From positions 18,436 to 82,435 of the forward strand of contig JBLFWM010000005.1 of the NCBI GenBank assembly GCA_047611265.1: a DNA stretch of 64,000 bases, given 5' to 3'. The position numbers and the translations under genes were made by a program. A model generated the notes under the pieces. It was not told the origin of the DNA and ran no database searches. It saw only the letters and a program-made list of their open reading frames with translations. Source of the stretch: GCA-2698665 sp047611265. GTDB lineage: Bacteria > Pseudomonadota > Gammaproteobacteria > GCA-002705445 > GCA-002716945. Each line of letters opens with the position of its first letter. The first letter of the stretch is position 1. Positions 27,260 through 36,980 of this stretch are shown in pieces.

Positions 27260-27564
27260 TATCCTTTCAACCTCGCAATATCTTGAACATTAATACTCTG
27301 CTTGTTTCTATACAAGACTACAATAATAGCAAGCCCAATTGCAGATTCAGCAGCAACAACGGTTAAGATAAAAAATACAAAAATTTGTCCAGTCAGGTCA
27401 TTTAGATAATTTCCAAATATTATAAAATTAAAATTAATAGATAGAAACATTAGTTCTAATGACATAAGCATAATGATGATATTTTTTCTATTCAAGAATA
27501 TGCCCGCAAGTGAGATACTAAATAATATCGAACTAACAATTAAATAATGAGACATCGGTATCAT
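27259..27564 (-). CDS. nuoK: NADH-quinone oxidoreductase subunit K
   Basis: The 101-residue protein has three transmembrane segments with the two conserved membrane glutamates, one in IMLMSLELMFLSIN and one in VAAESAIGLAIIVVLYR, needed for proton transfer in complex I. It starts on the last base of nuoJ and ends on the first base of nuoL. Confidence 0.97.
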   Translation of the reverse strand: MIPMSHYLIVSSILFSISLAGIFLNRKNIIIMLMSLELMFLSINFNFIIFGNYLNDLTGQIFVFFILTVVAAESAIGLAIIVVLYRNKQSINVQDIARLKG

Positions 27565-28163
27565 TATTTTCTATCCTCATCTTTTATTATTCTTAGTCTC
27601 TCATTTTTAGAAACATTAACTTGATAGCTTGGATTTTGATATTTGTTAGTAGTACTTTTCCTGAGGGTTAATGTTATTGCTGATATAATTCCAAGCAATA
27701 AAATAATTGCGGCTATTTCAAAGGCTAAAAGATATTCTGTATAAAGCAGATAACCTAGATTTTTAGTATTATCAGTACCTATGAGATCAATGCTTGTAAT
27801 TATGTTCTTATCTGAATTCTCGAATTGATTATAAAAGAAGTATGAGAGTAATCCCGCTATAGTTACAAATACAAAAATTCCTGCAGGAAGATATTTTACA
27901 AAACCTTCTTTAGTTTGAGATATGTTTATGTCTAGCATCATAACCACAAAAAGAAACAAAACCATTACGGCTCCAACATATACAAGAATTAATATTATTG
28001 AAAGAAATTCTGCATTCAATAATAACCATAATACAGCTGAGGAAAAAAATGAAAATACTAAACTTATTGCAGATTTAACAGGGTTATTTACCGTTATCAC
28101 AGCAATAGAACTACTCAACAGTAATAAAGAAAATATATAAAATATTATTATTTCTACATTCAT
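27564..28163 (-). CDS. nuoJ: NADH-quinone oxidoreductase subunit J
   Basis: The 199-residue membrane protein has five hydrophobic segments and the family block LVYVGAVMVLFLFVVMMLD, including the conserved helix near the quinone-linked proton channel. The C-terminal tail after the last helix is short and charged, ending in KNERLRIIKDEDRK. Its position between nuoI and nuoK agrees. Confidence 0.95.
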   Translation of the reverse strand: MNVEIIIFYIFSLLLLSSSIAVITVNNPVKSAISLVFSFFSSAVLWLLLNAEFLSIILILVYVGAVMVLFLFVVMMLDINISQTKEGFVKYLPAGIFVFVTIAGLLSYFFYNQFENSDKNIITSIDLIGTDNTKNLGYLLYTEYLLAFEIAAIILLLGIISAITLTLRKSTTNKYQNPSYQVNVSKNERLRIIKDEDRK

Positions 28164-28172
28164 AAAATTACA

Positions 28173-28655
28173 CTAATTTATATTATTTCTATCTTTAATT
28201 TCTTCTTTTTCATAGACATCGCCAATTTCAAGCAATTTAATTTTAGAAATAACTCTTTCATCTCTGGATTCAAAATGAAATTCAAATATTTTTGTTTCAA
28301 CAATTGCGTCAACTGGACAAGCTTCTTCACAAAACCCACAATAAACACATTTAAATAAATCTATATCATATTTTGTAGTTCTTCGAGTTCCGTCGTCTCT
28401 CATCTCAGTATCTATTGTTATTGCTAAAGCTGGGCAGACTGCTTCACATAACTTGCAACCAATACATCTCTCTTCACCATTAGGGTATCTTCTTAGGGCA
28501 TGTAATCCTCTGAAGCGCGGTGACTGAGGTGTTTTTTCTTCTGGATATTGTATTGTTATTGACTTAGTGAACAGTTTTTTTCCAGTAATAGATAAACCTT
28601 TTAGAATTTCTAATAAAAATAAGCTTTTAAGTAATTTAATTATTTTATCAATCAT
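28173..28655 (-). CDS. nuoI: NADH-quinone oxidoreductase subunit I (2x[4Fe-4S] ferredoxin-like)
   Basis: The 160-residue protein holds two cluster-binding motifs, CIGCKLCEAVCP and CVYCGFCEEACP, ligating the N6a and N6b clusters that pass electrons toward NuoB. An N-terminal amphipathic helix attaches it to the membrane arm. I chose the ATG at 28655, which overlaps the nuoH stop as ATGA; a TTG at 28667 would add four residues. Confidence 0.97.
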   Translation of the reverse strand: MIDKIIKLLKSLFLLEILKGLSITGKKLFTKSITIQYPEEKTPQSPRFRGLHALRRYPNGEERCIGCKLCEAVCPALAITIDTEMRDDGTRRTTKYDIDLFKCVYCGFCEEACPVDAIVETKIFEFHFESRDERVISKIKLLEIGDVYEKEEIKDRNNIN

Positions 28656-29674
28656 ATAACAAACCAAGGTTCAATTTTGTAATATATCATAATGCCTTCA
28701 AGGAAAATCCATATAATAGTTATAGGTAGAAAAATTTTCCATCCCAGTCTCATAATTTGATCATATCTATATCTAGGTAACGTTGCCCTTAGCCAAAGAA
28801 AGATAAATATAAAAGAAAGAGTTTTAATAGAGAGCCAAGCAAAACCAGGGACCCATTGAAAATAGTTTTCAAAAAAAGTGCCTTCAAATGGCGATAGCCA
28901 TCCGCCAAAAAACATGATGCTTACGAGTATACTTATAAGAATAAGATTCATATATTCTGCAAGAAAGAACATTGCAAAAGCAACTCCTGAATATTCAACA
29001 TGGAAGCCTGCTACTATTTCAGATTCACCTTCTGATACATCGAACGGGGCTCTATTTGTCTCTGCAATGCCAGCAATGAAATATATTATAAATAATGGAA
29101 ATAAGGGCAACCAATACCAATTAAATATTCCGCCACGCTGGGATAAAATAATCTCTTGTAAATTCAGACTTCCTGCTGCCATAAGTACACCTACTAAAGC
29201 AAAACCCATAGCTATTTCATATGCAATTATTTGAGCTGCTGATCTCATGGATCCTAAAAATGCATATTTAGAATTTGAAGCCCACCCAGCCAATATTACT
29301 CCGTATACACTTAATGAGGTCAAAGCTAATATAAATAATAATCCTGCGTTTATATTCGCAATCACAAAGTACTCTGACAATGGGATAACTGACCAAACTA
29401 ACAAAGAAGGCACAAGCATTATAATTGGTGCTGTTAAAAATAAACCTTTGCTCGCATTAGATGGAATAATAACTTCTTTTGTTAATAACTTTATTACGTC
29501 AGCTATTGGTTGAAGAAGTCCAAAAGGTCCCGTTCTTGTTGGACCTAACCTTGACTGCATAAACCCTATAATTTTTCTTTCAGAATAAGTTGTATAAGCC
29601 ACTATTAAGAATAATGGCAAAACAACCATAATTATATCTATTAAAATATCAAATATTAAAAATATAGTGTTCAT
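28652..29674 (-). CDS. nuoH: NADH-quinone oxidoreductase subunit H
   Basis: The 340-residue membrane subunit forms the quinone-binding junction with the peripheral arm. Conserved blocks include ERKIIGFMQSRLGPTRTGPFG, NRAPFDVSEGESEIVAGFHVEY (acidic loop near the quinone channel) and LWLRATLPRYRYDQIM at the end. About eight transmembrane segments are visible. It overlaps nuoG by four bases and nuoI by four. Confidence 0.97.
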   Translation of the reverse strand: MNTIFLIFDILIDIIMVVLPLFLIVAYTTYSERKIIGFMQSRLGPTRTGPFGLLQPIADVIKLLTKEVIIPSNASKGLFLTAPIIMLVPSLLVWSVIPLSEYFVIANINAGLLFILALTSLSVYGVILAGWASNSKYAFLGSMRSAAQIIAYEIAMGFALVGVLMAAGSLNLQEIILSQRGGIFNWYWLPLFPLFIIYFIAGIAETNRAPFDVSEGESEIVAGFHVEYSGVAFAMFFLAEYMNLILISILVSIMFFGGWLSPFEGTFFENYFQWVPGFAWLSIKTLSFIFIFLWLRATLPRYRYDQIMRLGWKIFLPITIIWIFLEGIMIYYKIEPWFVI

Positions 29675-31785
29675 TTTATTGCATCAACATGTAATTTTTT
29701 TAATTCATTATCCATATTCTTATAACTTAACTTATTCTTTATTTGTGTAGCTTGATTTAGAGAGCCAGATCTTCTTACAATTAAATCAGTTTCATTAGTT
29801 TCACGACAAGATTCTTCTGGAATTTGATTTTCAATATAAGGGCTAGTATTAGAATTACTCATATCTATTTCAGACATATTAAAATCTAAGTTTTCCAAAG
29901 ATTTTTTTAATTCATTTCTGATATCAGCAATAGAATAATCACCGAGATGATTTAGTTTTAAAATATCATTCAGTATTGACCATCCTGCGTAAATATTTTT
30001 ACTAGGCTGCACCACAGGCTTAAAAGTTTGATAAGTCCCTTCTATGTTTATATAACTACCGTCTGCTTCCGCAAATGTTGTGATAGGAATAATAATATCT
30101 GCATATTTTTCTATCATTGGCGTAATATAACTAGTGAAAAATATATTACACTCAGATGATTCTAAAGCACTCTCAACTAATGACTCATCAAAAAAATCAC
30201 ATTCTGGTTCTAAATTATATAAGACATAAGATGATAGTTTGTCAGTTATCATTTCATAAGCATTCTTGCCAATTATACTAGATGGATTGCCACCTAATTC
30301 TCTATGGGGAATATTACCCAGCAACCATCCAGAAGTAGAATTACAAGATTCTGTTAGAAAACCAATTTTAGCATCAACAGATAAACTAAACTTGGATATA
30401 CTTTTTAGAATATTTGATTGATTGGGTGATCTAGAAACCGATGGTCCTATAATAATTAATGTTTTACCTTTCCCTAATTCTAAATTATCAATATTTAAAA
30501 ATGATGTAATATTATTATGATCGATAATTTTTTTATAATACAAAGAAAAGTTTTCATCTAAAGAATTAAAATTAAAAGAATAAACTCTTGTTTTATTTTT
30601 TGTAGCTGAATTTAATCTTATCGAAAGAACTGGGTATTCTGTTTTAATATTAACTCCCACTAAAATAATATTTTCATATTCATCTATATCCCTGAGATTA
30701 CATCCAAGCGAAGGCATTAAAGGGTAGTTTTTTTGATATTCAAAACTACTTTCTTTTGTTCTATGATCTATATTCGTAACTCCTAACCCCTTAAATATTT
30801 TCTGAAACATGAATAGTTCTTCAGATGTAGACTGCCCTGAAATTAAACAACCTATTTTTTCTTTTCCATGTTTTTTAATATTACTATTGATTAAGTTATT
30901 AACCTGAGATGGAATAGAATCAAAATCTAACTCTATTAGCTCTCCGTCAACTCTCATTTGAGATTTTTTTGTTCTATCCTGAGAATAAATACCCTCATAG
31001 CCAAATCTATCTCGATCAGATAACCAGGTTTGATTGATGTCTGGATTTTCCGATGGAACTGCTCTAACAATTTTGTTGTCATATGTATGATAATTTATAT
31101 TTGAGCCTATACAGTCATGAGGAGAGATTCCACAAATCTGCCTTAAATCCCAAGTCCTTGCTGTATACCTATATGGTTTATTATTGAGCGCACCTACAGG
31201 GCAAAGATCAATCATATTTCCAGATAACTCAGATGAAACGCTGCTCTCAATAAAAACATCAATTTTCATATCTTCACCACGATTAAGCAGCCCTAGTTCT
31301 TTTACATTACTAATCTCTTCACCAAATCTTACGCAGCGTGAACAGTGTATGCATCTCGTCATATCTGTAGAAATCAAAGGACTGATATCTTTATCAATAA
31401 CTACGCGTTTAAATTGCATGTATTTAGAATGGTCGTCCCCATGTTCTAATGATATATCTTGTAATTCACATTCCCCAGCCTGATCGCATATAGGGCAGTC
31501 TAATGGGTGATTGATTAGTAAAAATTCCATAGAACTTTTTTGAGCAATTTTTGTTTTTTCTGATTTAGTTGAAATTCTCATATCTTCCCTTAACGGGGTT
31601 GAGCATGCAGGCTGTGAATATTTTACACCTTCAATATCTACCAAACACATTCTACAACTAGCTACTACGGATAAGTGCTTGTGATAACAAAATCTAGGAA
31701 TATGAACTCCAATTTTGTCACATAATTCTATAATAGTATCTTCTGGTTCTGCGCTATATTCTTTATTATTTACAAAAATTTTCAT
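29671..31785 (-). CDS. nuoG: NADH-quinone oxidoreductase subunit G
   Basis: The 704-residue iron-sulfur subunit has an N-terminal [2Fe-2S] ferredoxin domain (C...CRMCLVDIEG and CSTPL), the His/Cys [4Fe-4S] site HPLDCPICDQAGECELQD, then CIHCSRCVRFGEEI and CPVGAL for further clusters, and a molybdopterin-oxidoreductase-like domain without cofactor function. It is much shorter than E. coli NuoG (about 900 residues) and close to the length seen in alpha- and many marine gammaproteobacteria; the C-terminal part is the less conserved. Confidence 0.96.
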   Translation of the reverse strand: MKIFVNNKEYSAEPEDTIIELCDKIGVHIPRFCYHKHLSVVASCRMCLVDIEGVKYSQPACSTPLREDMRISTKSEKTKIAQKSSMEFLLINHPLDCPICDQAGECELQDISLEHGDDHSKYMQFKRVVIDKDISPLISTDMTRCIHCSRCVRFGEEISNVKELGLLNRGEDMKIDVFIESSVSSELSGNMIDLCPVGALNNKPYRYTARTWDLRQICGISPHDCIGSNINYHTYDNKIVRAVPSENPDINQTWLSDRDRFGYEGIYSQDRTKKSQMRVDGELIELDFDSIPSQVNNLINSNIKKHGKEKIGCLISGQSTSEELFMFQKIFKGLGVTNIDHRTKESSFEYQKNYPLMPSLGCNLRDIDEYENIILVGVNIKTEYPVLSIRLNSATKNKTRVYSFNFNSLDENFSLYYKKIIDHNNITSFLNIDNLELGKGKTLIIIGPSVSRSPNQSNILKSISKFSLSVDAKIGFLTESCNSTSGWLLGNIPHRELGGNPSSIIGKNAYEMITDKLSSYVLYNLEPECDFFDESLVESALESSECNIFFTSYITPMIEKYADIIIPITTFAEADGSYINIEGTYQTFKPVVQPSKNIYAGWSILNDILKLNHLGDYSIADIRNELKKSLENLDFNMSEIDMSNSNTSPYIENQIPEESCRETNETDLIVRRSGSLNQATQIKNKLSYKNMDNELKKLHVDAIK

Positions 31786-31786
31786 A

Positions 31787-33055
31787 TTAGGAAACCATTG
31801 ATTCTTTTTTATCTACATAATACTCAAATTCAGACCAAAAGTTTTTCAAGAAACTTCTAACTGGCATTGCTGCTGCATCACCCAAGGCACATATACAATG
31901 ACCTTCTATTTGAGTAGCTATTCGTTCTAACTGATGCAAATCATTCTGTGTACCTTTCCCTAAAACAATATTTGTTAGTATTTTATATAACCAACCAGTA
32001 CCTTCTCTACATGGAGTACATTGACCACATGACTCTGAATAATAGAATCTAGAAATTCTTTGGAGTACAGATACCATGCATGTTGACTCATCCATGACAA
32101 TTACTCCTCCAGATCCCAGCATTGAACCAGCCTCAGAAATAGAGTCATAATCCATATTAACCTGCATCATAATATCTCCCTTTACTACGGGAACAGATGA
32201 TCCCCCAGGAATTACAGCTTTTATATTTTTTCCATTCCATATTCCGCCTGCTGAATTTAATAATTCAGAAAAAGGAGTTCCAAGAGCAATCTCAAAATTT
32301 CCAGGATCATTTATATGCCCACTCATAGAAAATATTTTCATTCCCTCGGCGCTATTAACACCCAAAGATTTATACCACCCAGACTCATTTAGCATAATTT
32401 TAGGAATACTAGCCAATGTTTCCGTATTATTAATAATCGTAGGCTTTCCATACAATCCTTTTATAGCAGGGAATGGTGGTTTTATTCTTGGCATCCCTCG
32501 TTTTCCCTCTATTGATTCCAACATAGCTGTTTCTTCTCCAACTATATATGCGCCAGCACCAATAAGAGCATGAATATCAATTGTAATATTAGATGATAAG
32601 ATATTTTTTCCTATTAATTGTTCATTGTACGCTTCTGACAAAGCCTGATTGAAAACTTTCCATTGCTCATCCATAAATTCACCGCGTAGATAATTATAGG
32701 CAACCGATGCACCTATTGCATAACTAGCTATCAGCATCCCTTCTATTATAGAGTGCGGGTTATATCTTAAAATATCTCTATCCTTGCATGTCCCAGGCTC
32801 ACTTTCATCTGAATTACATACTAGATATTTTTGTCCATCTATCAAAGGAATGAAAGACCATTTAAGACCAGTTAAAAAGCCCGCTCCTCCTTTTCCTCGT
32901 AAGCCAGACTCTCTTATCTTTTCGATAATTTTTGACTTAGGAGTTTGCTCTGTAATAATATTTTTCCATGCTTGATATCCTTGCTTATCCAGGTATGTTT
33001 TTAAAGAATCTGGATTTTTTAAATTAAATGTTTCTGTACATAATTTATTTGTCAT
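31787..33055 (-). CDS. nuoF: NADH-quinone oxidoreductase subunit F
   Basis: The 422-residue flavoprotein binds NADH and FMN and passes electrons to its [4Fe-4S] cluster. Visible are GLRGKGGAGFLTGLKW (NADH/FMN glycine-rich loop), CNSDESEPGTCKDRDI, and the cluster ligands ESCGQCTPCREGTGW plus a downstream Cys in GHCICALGDA. It overlaps nuoE by 11 bases and ends one base before nuoG. Confidence 0.98.
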   Translation of the reverse strand: MTNKLCTETFNLKNPDSLKTYLDKQGYQAWKNIITEQTPKSKIIEKIRESGLRGKGGAGFLTGLKWSFIPLIDGQKYLVCNSDESEPGTCKDRDILRYNPHSIIEGMLIASYAIGASVAYNYLRGEFMDEQWKVFNQALSEAYNEQLIGKNILSSNITIDIHALIGAGAYIVGEETAMLESIEGKRGMPRIKPPFPAIKGLYGKPTIINNTETLASIPKIMLNESGWYKSLGVNSAEGMKIFSMSGHINDPGNFEIALGTPFSELLNSAGGIWNGKNIKAVIPGGSSVPVVKGDIMMQVNMDYDSISEAGSMLGSGGVIVMDESTCMVSVLQRISRFYYSESCGQCTPCREGTGWLYKILTNIVLGKGTQNDLHQLERIATQIEGHCICALGDAAAMPVRSFLKNFWSEFEYYVDKKESMVS

Positions 33056-33542
33056 TCACATTCTCCAAAATTTCATCAACTTTTTCTAACGTAAGATTCT
33101 CATAATTTTTATGATTAACTTGCATCATTGGCCCGCCATTACAGGCTGCTAAACACTCAATTTCATCTTTTAAATAGAATTTATTATCCTCAGTCGACTC
33201 ACCAACCTTTATTTTTAATTTATCTTCAATATATGAAAGTATTTCATCTGAGCCTCTCAACATACAGGAAACATTATTACATACGGATATAACATTTCTG
33301 CCAACAGGATCTATATTAATCATGGTATAAAATGTAGCCACCTCATATATATCAATTTCACTGATTAATAAATAATCTGATAAAGCTTTGATAATATTTT
33401 TTGTAACATAACCACTATTATGGTGTTGTAAAATCAAAAGGCTTTCAATAACTGCAGATCTTTTTTTATCGGAAGGAAATTTTTTTACAACATTATTGAT
33501 TAACTTTCCTAGTTCTTCATTAATTATAAATTCATGATTCAT
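33045..33542 (-). CDS. nuoE: NADH-quinone oxidoreductase subunit E
   Basis: The 165-residue thioredoxin-fold subunit holds a [2Fe-2S] cluster. The four ligands are the Cys pair in VCNNVSCMLRG and the pair in ECLAACNGGPMMQVN. An N-terminal helical domain (VIESLLILQHHN) is typical. It overlaps nuoD by four bases. Confidence 0.97.
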   Translation of the reverse strand: MNHEFIINEELGKLINNVVKKFPSDKKRSAVIESLLILQHHNSGYVTKNIIKALSDYLLISEIDIYEVATFYTMINIDPVGRNVISVCNNVSCMLRGSDEILSYIEDKLKIKVGESTEDNKFYLKDEIECLAACNGGPMMQVNHKNYENLTLEKVDEILENVNDK

Positions 33543-34792
33543 CTATCAATTTCTCCAAAAACTATATCTTGGGTTCCGATAACTGTTACGACATCAGATA
33601 ACATATGATCTTTACACATTTCATTCAAAGCTGCTAAGTGAGGAAACCCTGGAGCTCGTATTTTTAATCTAAAAGGCTTGTTTGCACCATCTGAAATCAT
33701 ATATATTCCAAACTCTCCTTTTGGAGCTTCCACAGCAGTATAAACTTCTCCTTTAGGCGTGCAGTATCCTTCTGTGAATAATTTAAAATGATGTATTAAA
33801 GATTCCATTTCAACTTTCATATTATCTCTGCTTGGTGGAGCTACTTTAGCGTCATCAACCATTGTTGGTCCTGGGTTATTATGAAGCCATTGAGTACATT
33901 GTTTAATAATCTTATTTGATTGTCTCAATTCTTCCATTCTAACTAGATATCTATCGTATGAGTCACCTGTCTTACCAACTGGAATATCAAAATTCATTTT
34001 ATCATAAACTTCATAAGGCTGTTTTTTTCTAAGATCCCAGTCTATGCCCGAGCCACGCAACATTGGTCCAGTAAACCCTAAGTCAATTGCCCGCTCAGGT
34101 TCAACTACTCCAATTCCAACTGTTCTTTGTTTCCAAATTCTATTATCAGTTAAAAGATTTTCATACTCATCTATACAGCTTGGGAATCTAGAGACGAAAT
34201 CATCAATAAAATCTAACATGCTACCTTCGCGGTTATAATTTTGTTCCTTGAGCTGATCATTATTTTTTAATGTTGATTTTATATATTTAGGCATTTTAGA
34301 AGGTAAGTCTATCGCAACTCCGCCCGGTCTATAGTATGTCGCATGCATTCTAGTACCTGACACCGCTTCATAACAATCCATTAAATCCTCTCTTTCTCTA
34401 AAGGCATATAAAAAGACCGACATAGCGCCGATATCTAAAGCATGTGCTCCTAACCATAAAAGATGATTTAATATTCTTGTAATCTCATCAAACATAACTC
34501 TGATATATTTAGCTCTTTCTGGGATTTCAATACTAAGTAATTTTTCAATAGCTAAAACATAAGCATGCTCATTACACATCATAGATACATAGTCCAATCT
34601 ATCCATGTAACCTATAGACTGATTATATGGCTTAGATTCAGCTAACTTCTCTGTTGCCCGATGTAATAATCCAATATGAGGATCTGCGCTTTTAATAACT
34701 TCTCCTTCCATTTGCAATACCAATCTTAATACGCCATGTGCTGCTGGATGCTGGGGTCCAAAATTCATAGTAAAATTTTTAAATTCTTTCAT
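33539..34792 (-). CDS. nuoD: NADH-quinone oxidoreductase subunit D
   Basis: The 417-residue 49-kDa-type subunit forms the quinone site with NuoB. It starts with the characteristic MNFGPQHPAAHGVLRLVL segment carrying quinone-site His residues and contains PHIGLLHRATEKLAE and GSGIDWDLRKKQPYEVYD. NuoC and NuoD are separate here, unlike the fused NuoCD of E. coli. The start shares a base with the nuoC stop. Confidence 0.98.
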   Translation of the reverse strand: MKEFKNFTMNFGPQHPAAHGVLRLVLQMEGEVIKSADPHIGLLHRATEKLAESKPYNQSIGYMDRLDYVSMMCNEHAYVLAIEKLLSIEIPERAKYIRVMFDEITRILNHLLWLGAHALDIGAMSVFLYAFREREDLMDCYEAVSGTRMHATYYRPGGVAIDLPSKMPKYIKSTLKNNDQLKEQNYNREGSMLDFIDDFVSRFPSCIDEYENLLTDNRIWKQRTVGIGVVEPERAIDLGFTGPMLRGSGIDWDLRKKQPYEVYDKMNFDIPVGKTGDSYDRYLVRMEELRQSNKIIKQCTQWLHNNPGPTMVDDAKVAPPSRDNMKVEMESLIHHFKLFTEGYCTPKGEVYTAVEAPKGEFGIYMISDGANKPFRLKIRAPGFPHLAALNEMCKDHMLSDVVTVIGTQDIVFGEIDR

Positions 34793-35445
34793 TATTTTTC
34801 CTCCCTAATAACTTTAGGCACCAACACTCTAGGTGTTATATCTACAGGTTCTTGTATTATTCTTTTTAAATTTGGATCATATCTAATCTGAGTATTGCCT
34901 ATTAAAGGAAAGTCTTTTCTAAAAGGATGTCCTATAAAACCATAATCACTTAACAAACGTCTGAGGTCTGGATGTCCTTCAAATAATATTCCAAATAAAT
35001 CAAATGCTTCTCTTTCATACCAATTTGCTGCTGTCCACAAAGAGGTTATTGATTTAATTACTGGTGGCTCATCACTAAGATATACTTTAACTCTAATCCT
35101 ATTATTATTTGAGATTGATAACAAATGGTATGCAACACAAAATCTGTTTTCCATTTTATTTTGTGGTATTTTGTCTTCAAATTTTATTCTTCCATGAGAT
35201 GATGGTTTAATTCCCCTGCTATAACCGGTTGATGTTGCCTCTTTTGTACTCCATTCGGTCTCACCATAAGTATGGTAATCTATAGCACATAAATCTGTCA
35301 GCTGAACAAAGTCTAATTCTTTATTATTTTTAAGAGAACTCATTACATCAAGTAATGAATCTTTATTAGTTTTAATTGTTAAAATATCACTATATTCTTC
35401 TAGCTCATATTGACCTACAATATGTTTGGCAATTAGATTTTCCAT
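34792..35445 (-). CDS. nuoC: NADH-quinone oxidoreductase subunit C
   Basis: The 217-residue 30-kDa-type subunit of the peripheral arm contains WYEREAFDLFGILFEGHPDLRRLLSDYGF (quoted in part; a family signature) and GHPFRKDFPL. It is a separate gene from nuoD. It abuts nuoB directly and overlaps nuoD by one base. Confidence 0.97.
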   Translation of the reverse strand: MENLIAKHIVGQYELEEYSDILTIKTNKDSLLDVMSSLKNNKELDFVQLTDLCAIDYHTYGETEWSTKEATSTGYSRGIKPSSHGRIKFEDKIPQNKMENRFCVAYHLLSISNNNRIRVKVYLSDEPPVIKSITSLWTAANWYEREAFDLFGILFEGHPDLRRLLSDYGFIGHPFRKDFPLIGNTQIRYDPNLKRIIQEPVDITPRVLVPKVIREEK

Positions 35446-35943
35446 TTAAAAGCCTCTGTTAGGAGTGTCAACTACTATAGTATTTTTTCTTCTTATTTTA
35501 TTTTGTAATTGTAAAATACCATATAGTAATGCCTCTGCAGTGGGCGGGCATCCTGGCACATATATATCTACAGGGACGATTCTATCGCACCCTCTTACAA
35601 CAGAGTACGAGTAATGATAATAGCCACCTCCATTCGCACATGATCCCATTGAGATAACCCATTTTGGGTCAGCCATCTGGTCATAAACTTTTCTAAGAGC
35701 TGGAGCCATTTTATTAACTAATGTTCCAGCAACAATCATTACGTCAGACTGCCTGGGGCTTGGTCTAAACAACATTCCAAATCTATCTATATCATATCTT
35801 GAAGCGCCAGCATGCATCATTTCTACAGCACAGCAAGCTAAACCAAATGTCATTGGCCATAAAGATCCAGTTCTTGCCCAATCAAATAAGTTACTTGATT
35901 TAGCTAAGACAAATCCATCCTTATGTATATTCTCTAATCCCAT
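35446..35943 (-). CDS. nuoB: NADH-quinone oxidoreductase subunit B
   Basis: The 165-residue subunit carries the terminal N2 [4Fe-4S] cluster: the tandem cysteines in FGLACCAVEMMH, the Cys in MGSCANGGGYYHYS and the Cys in VYVPGCPPTAEALLYG. I chose the ATG at 35943, which has GGAG seven bases upstream and overlaps the nuoA end; a start at 35964 would add seven non-family residues. Confidence 0.97.
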   Translation of the reverse strand: MGLENIHKDGFVLAKSSNLFDWARTGSLWPMTFGLACCAVEMMHAGASRYDIDRFGMLFRPSPRQSDVMIVAGTLVNKMAPALRKVYDQMADPKWVISMGSCANGGGYYHYSYSVVRGCDRIVPVDIYVPGCPPTAEALLYGILQLQNKIRRKNTIVVDTPNRGF

Positions 35944-36290
35944 TCTAATGCTCCTTTCTTCCATTCATAAATAAATCCAACGATTAAAATAAATAAAAAT
36001 ATTGCCATTGAGATAAGGCCATATATACCAATATCATGAATAACAATTGCCCAAGGAAATAAAAATGCTATTTCTAAATCAAAGATAATAAATAGTATTG
36101 CCACTAAGTAATATCTAATATCAAATTTCATTCTACTGTCTTCAAATGCTTCAAATCCACATTCATAAGGAGAATTCTTCTCAACATCAGGATTATGAGG
36201 TCCAAATGTAAACCCAATCCCTAGCATTATAGTGGCGAATATAAGCGCAAAGACTAAAAAAATAAATATTGGCAAATACTCTAATAACAT
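35934..36290 (-). CDS. nuoA: NADH-quinone oxidoreductase subunit A
   Basis: The 118-residue membrane subunit has three transmembrane helices and the conserved loop PYECGFEAFEDSRMKFDIRYYL (quoted in part), which lines the quinone channel. I chose the ATG at 36290 (MLLEYLPIFIFLV). An upstream in-frame start at 36344 would encode a non-family extension over the probable promoter. It is the first gene of the fourteen-gene nuo operon. Confidence 0.94.
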   Translation of the reverse strand: MLLEYLPIFIFLVFALIFATIMLGIGFTFGPHNPDVEKNSPYECGFEAFEDSRMKFDIRYYLVAILFIIFDLEIAFLFPWAIVIHDIGIYGLISMAIFLFILIVGFIYEWKKGALEWD

Positions 36291-36312
36291 AACATTCTCA
36301 TTATATCCTATA

Positions 36313-36340
36313 AGTATATTACATACTATTATCTGAGTAA
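36313..36340 (-). promoter_or_regulatory. Probable nuo operon promoter
   Basis: On the minus strand TTACTC (36335-36340) lies 16 bases from TATACT (36313-36318), giving a start near 36306 and a leader of about 16 bases before nuoA. A perfect TATAAT (36300-36305) slightly downstream is an alternative that would leave almost no leader. The region lies between nuoA and a divergent gene. Confidence 0.4.
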
Positions 36341-36392
36341 TCATGTGATTTTAGTGTTATTTAAAGGCTTTAAAAGTGATAAAATAATATTA

Positions 36393-36974
36393 ATGGATAT
36401 CACTGAAAACCATAGCAATACCGATGAAATATATGAAAATATATGGAAATGTCTAGATAATGGTATAAATGATAAACACCATTCTTCAAACTATCATACG
36501 TTTTCATTAGCAACTTCTTCTAAAAAGATTACTGAGGTCAGAACTGTGGTTTTAAGAGGTTATAATAGAGAAAAACAAAGTATAATTTTCCATACAAATA
36601 ACCTAACAAGTAAAATTAGTGAAATGGAAGATAACCCAAATGTTGGAGCGTTATTCTATGACAGAGAAGCAAAGATACAGATAAGGTTTAATGGTACTGT
36701 AACCATAAATAATATGGATCAATATTGTAGAGAAAGATGGAGTAAAATGAGTGCTCAATCACAAGAATGTTACTATCAAAATATAGCTCCAGGTGAAAAT
36801 ATTGAATATCCAGAGATAGTTAAAAATAAACTAGAAAATAAACTGAGTGAGCATTTTACTGTTGTCACAATCAATATAAGTAAAATTGATTGGCTATACC
36901 TATCATCTACTGGGCATACCAGGGTTAAATTCTTAAAAAATAATGGGTTTACTGGCCAATGGATAGCACCATAG
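36393..36974 (+). CDS. Pyridoxamine-5'-phosphate-oxidase-like flavoprotein
   Basis: The 193-residue protein has the split-barrel FMN-binding fold: TFSLATSSK, VRTVVLRGYNREKQSIIFHTN and NPNVGALFYD resemble the PNPOx family, and the C-terminal WLYLSSTGHTRVKF fits too. The classical PdxH C-terminal substrate signature is not evident, so a general FMN-dependent reductase or heme-utilisation relative is as likely as vitamin B6 synthesis. I prefer the ATG at 36393; a GTG at 36345 would add 16 residues. It is a single plus-strand gene between the minus-strand nuo operon and tRNA-Leu. Confidence 0.75.
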   Translation: MDITENHSNTDEIYENIWKCLDNGINDKHHSSNYHTFSLATSSKKITEVRTVVLRGYNREKQSIIFHTNNLTSKISEMEDNPNVGALFYDREAKIQIRFNGTVTINNMDQYCRERWSKMSAQSQECYYQNIAPGENIEYPEIVKNKLENKLSEHFTVVTINISKIDWLYLSSTGHTRVKFLKNNGFTGQWIAP

Positions 36975-36980
36975 TCTTTT

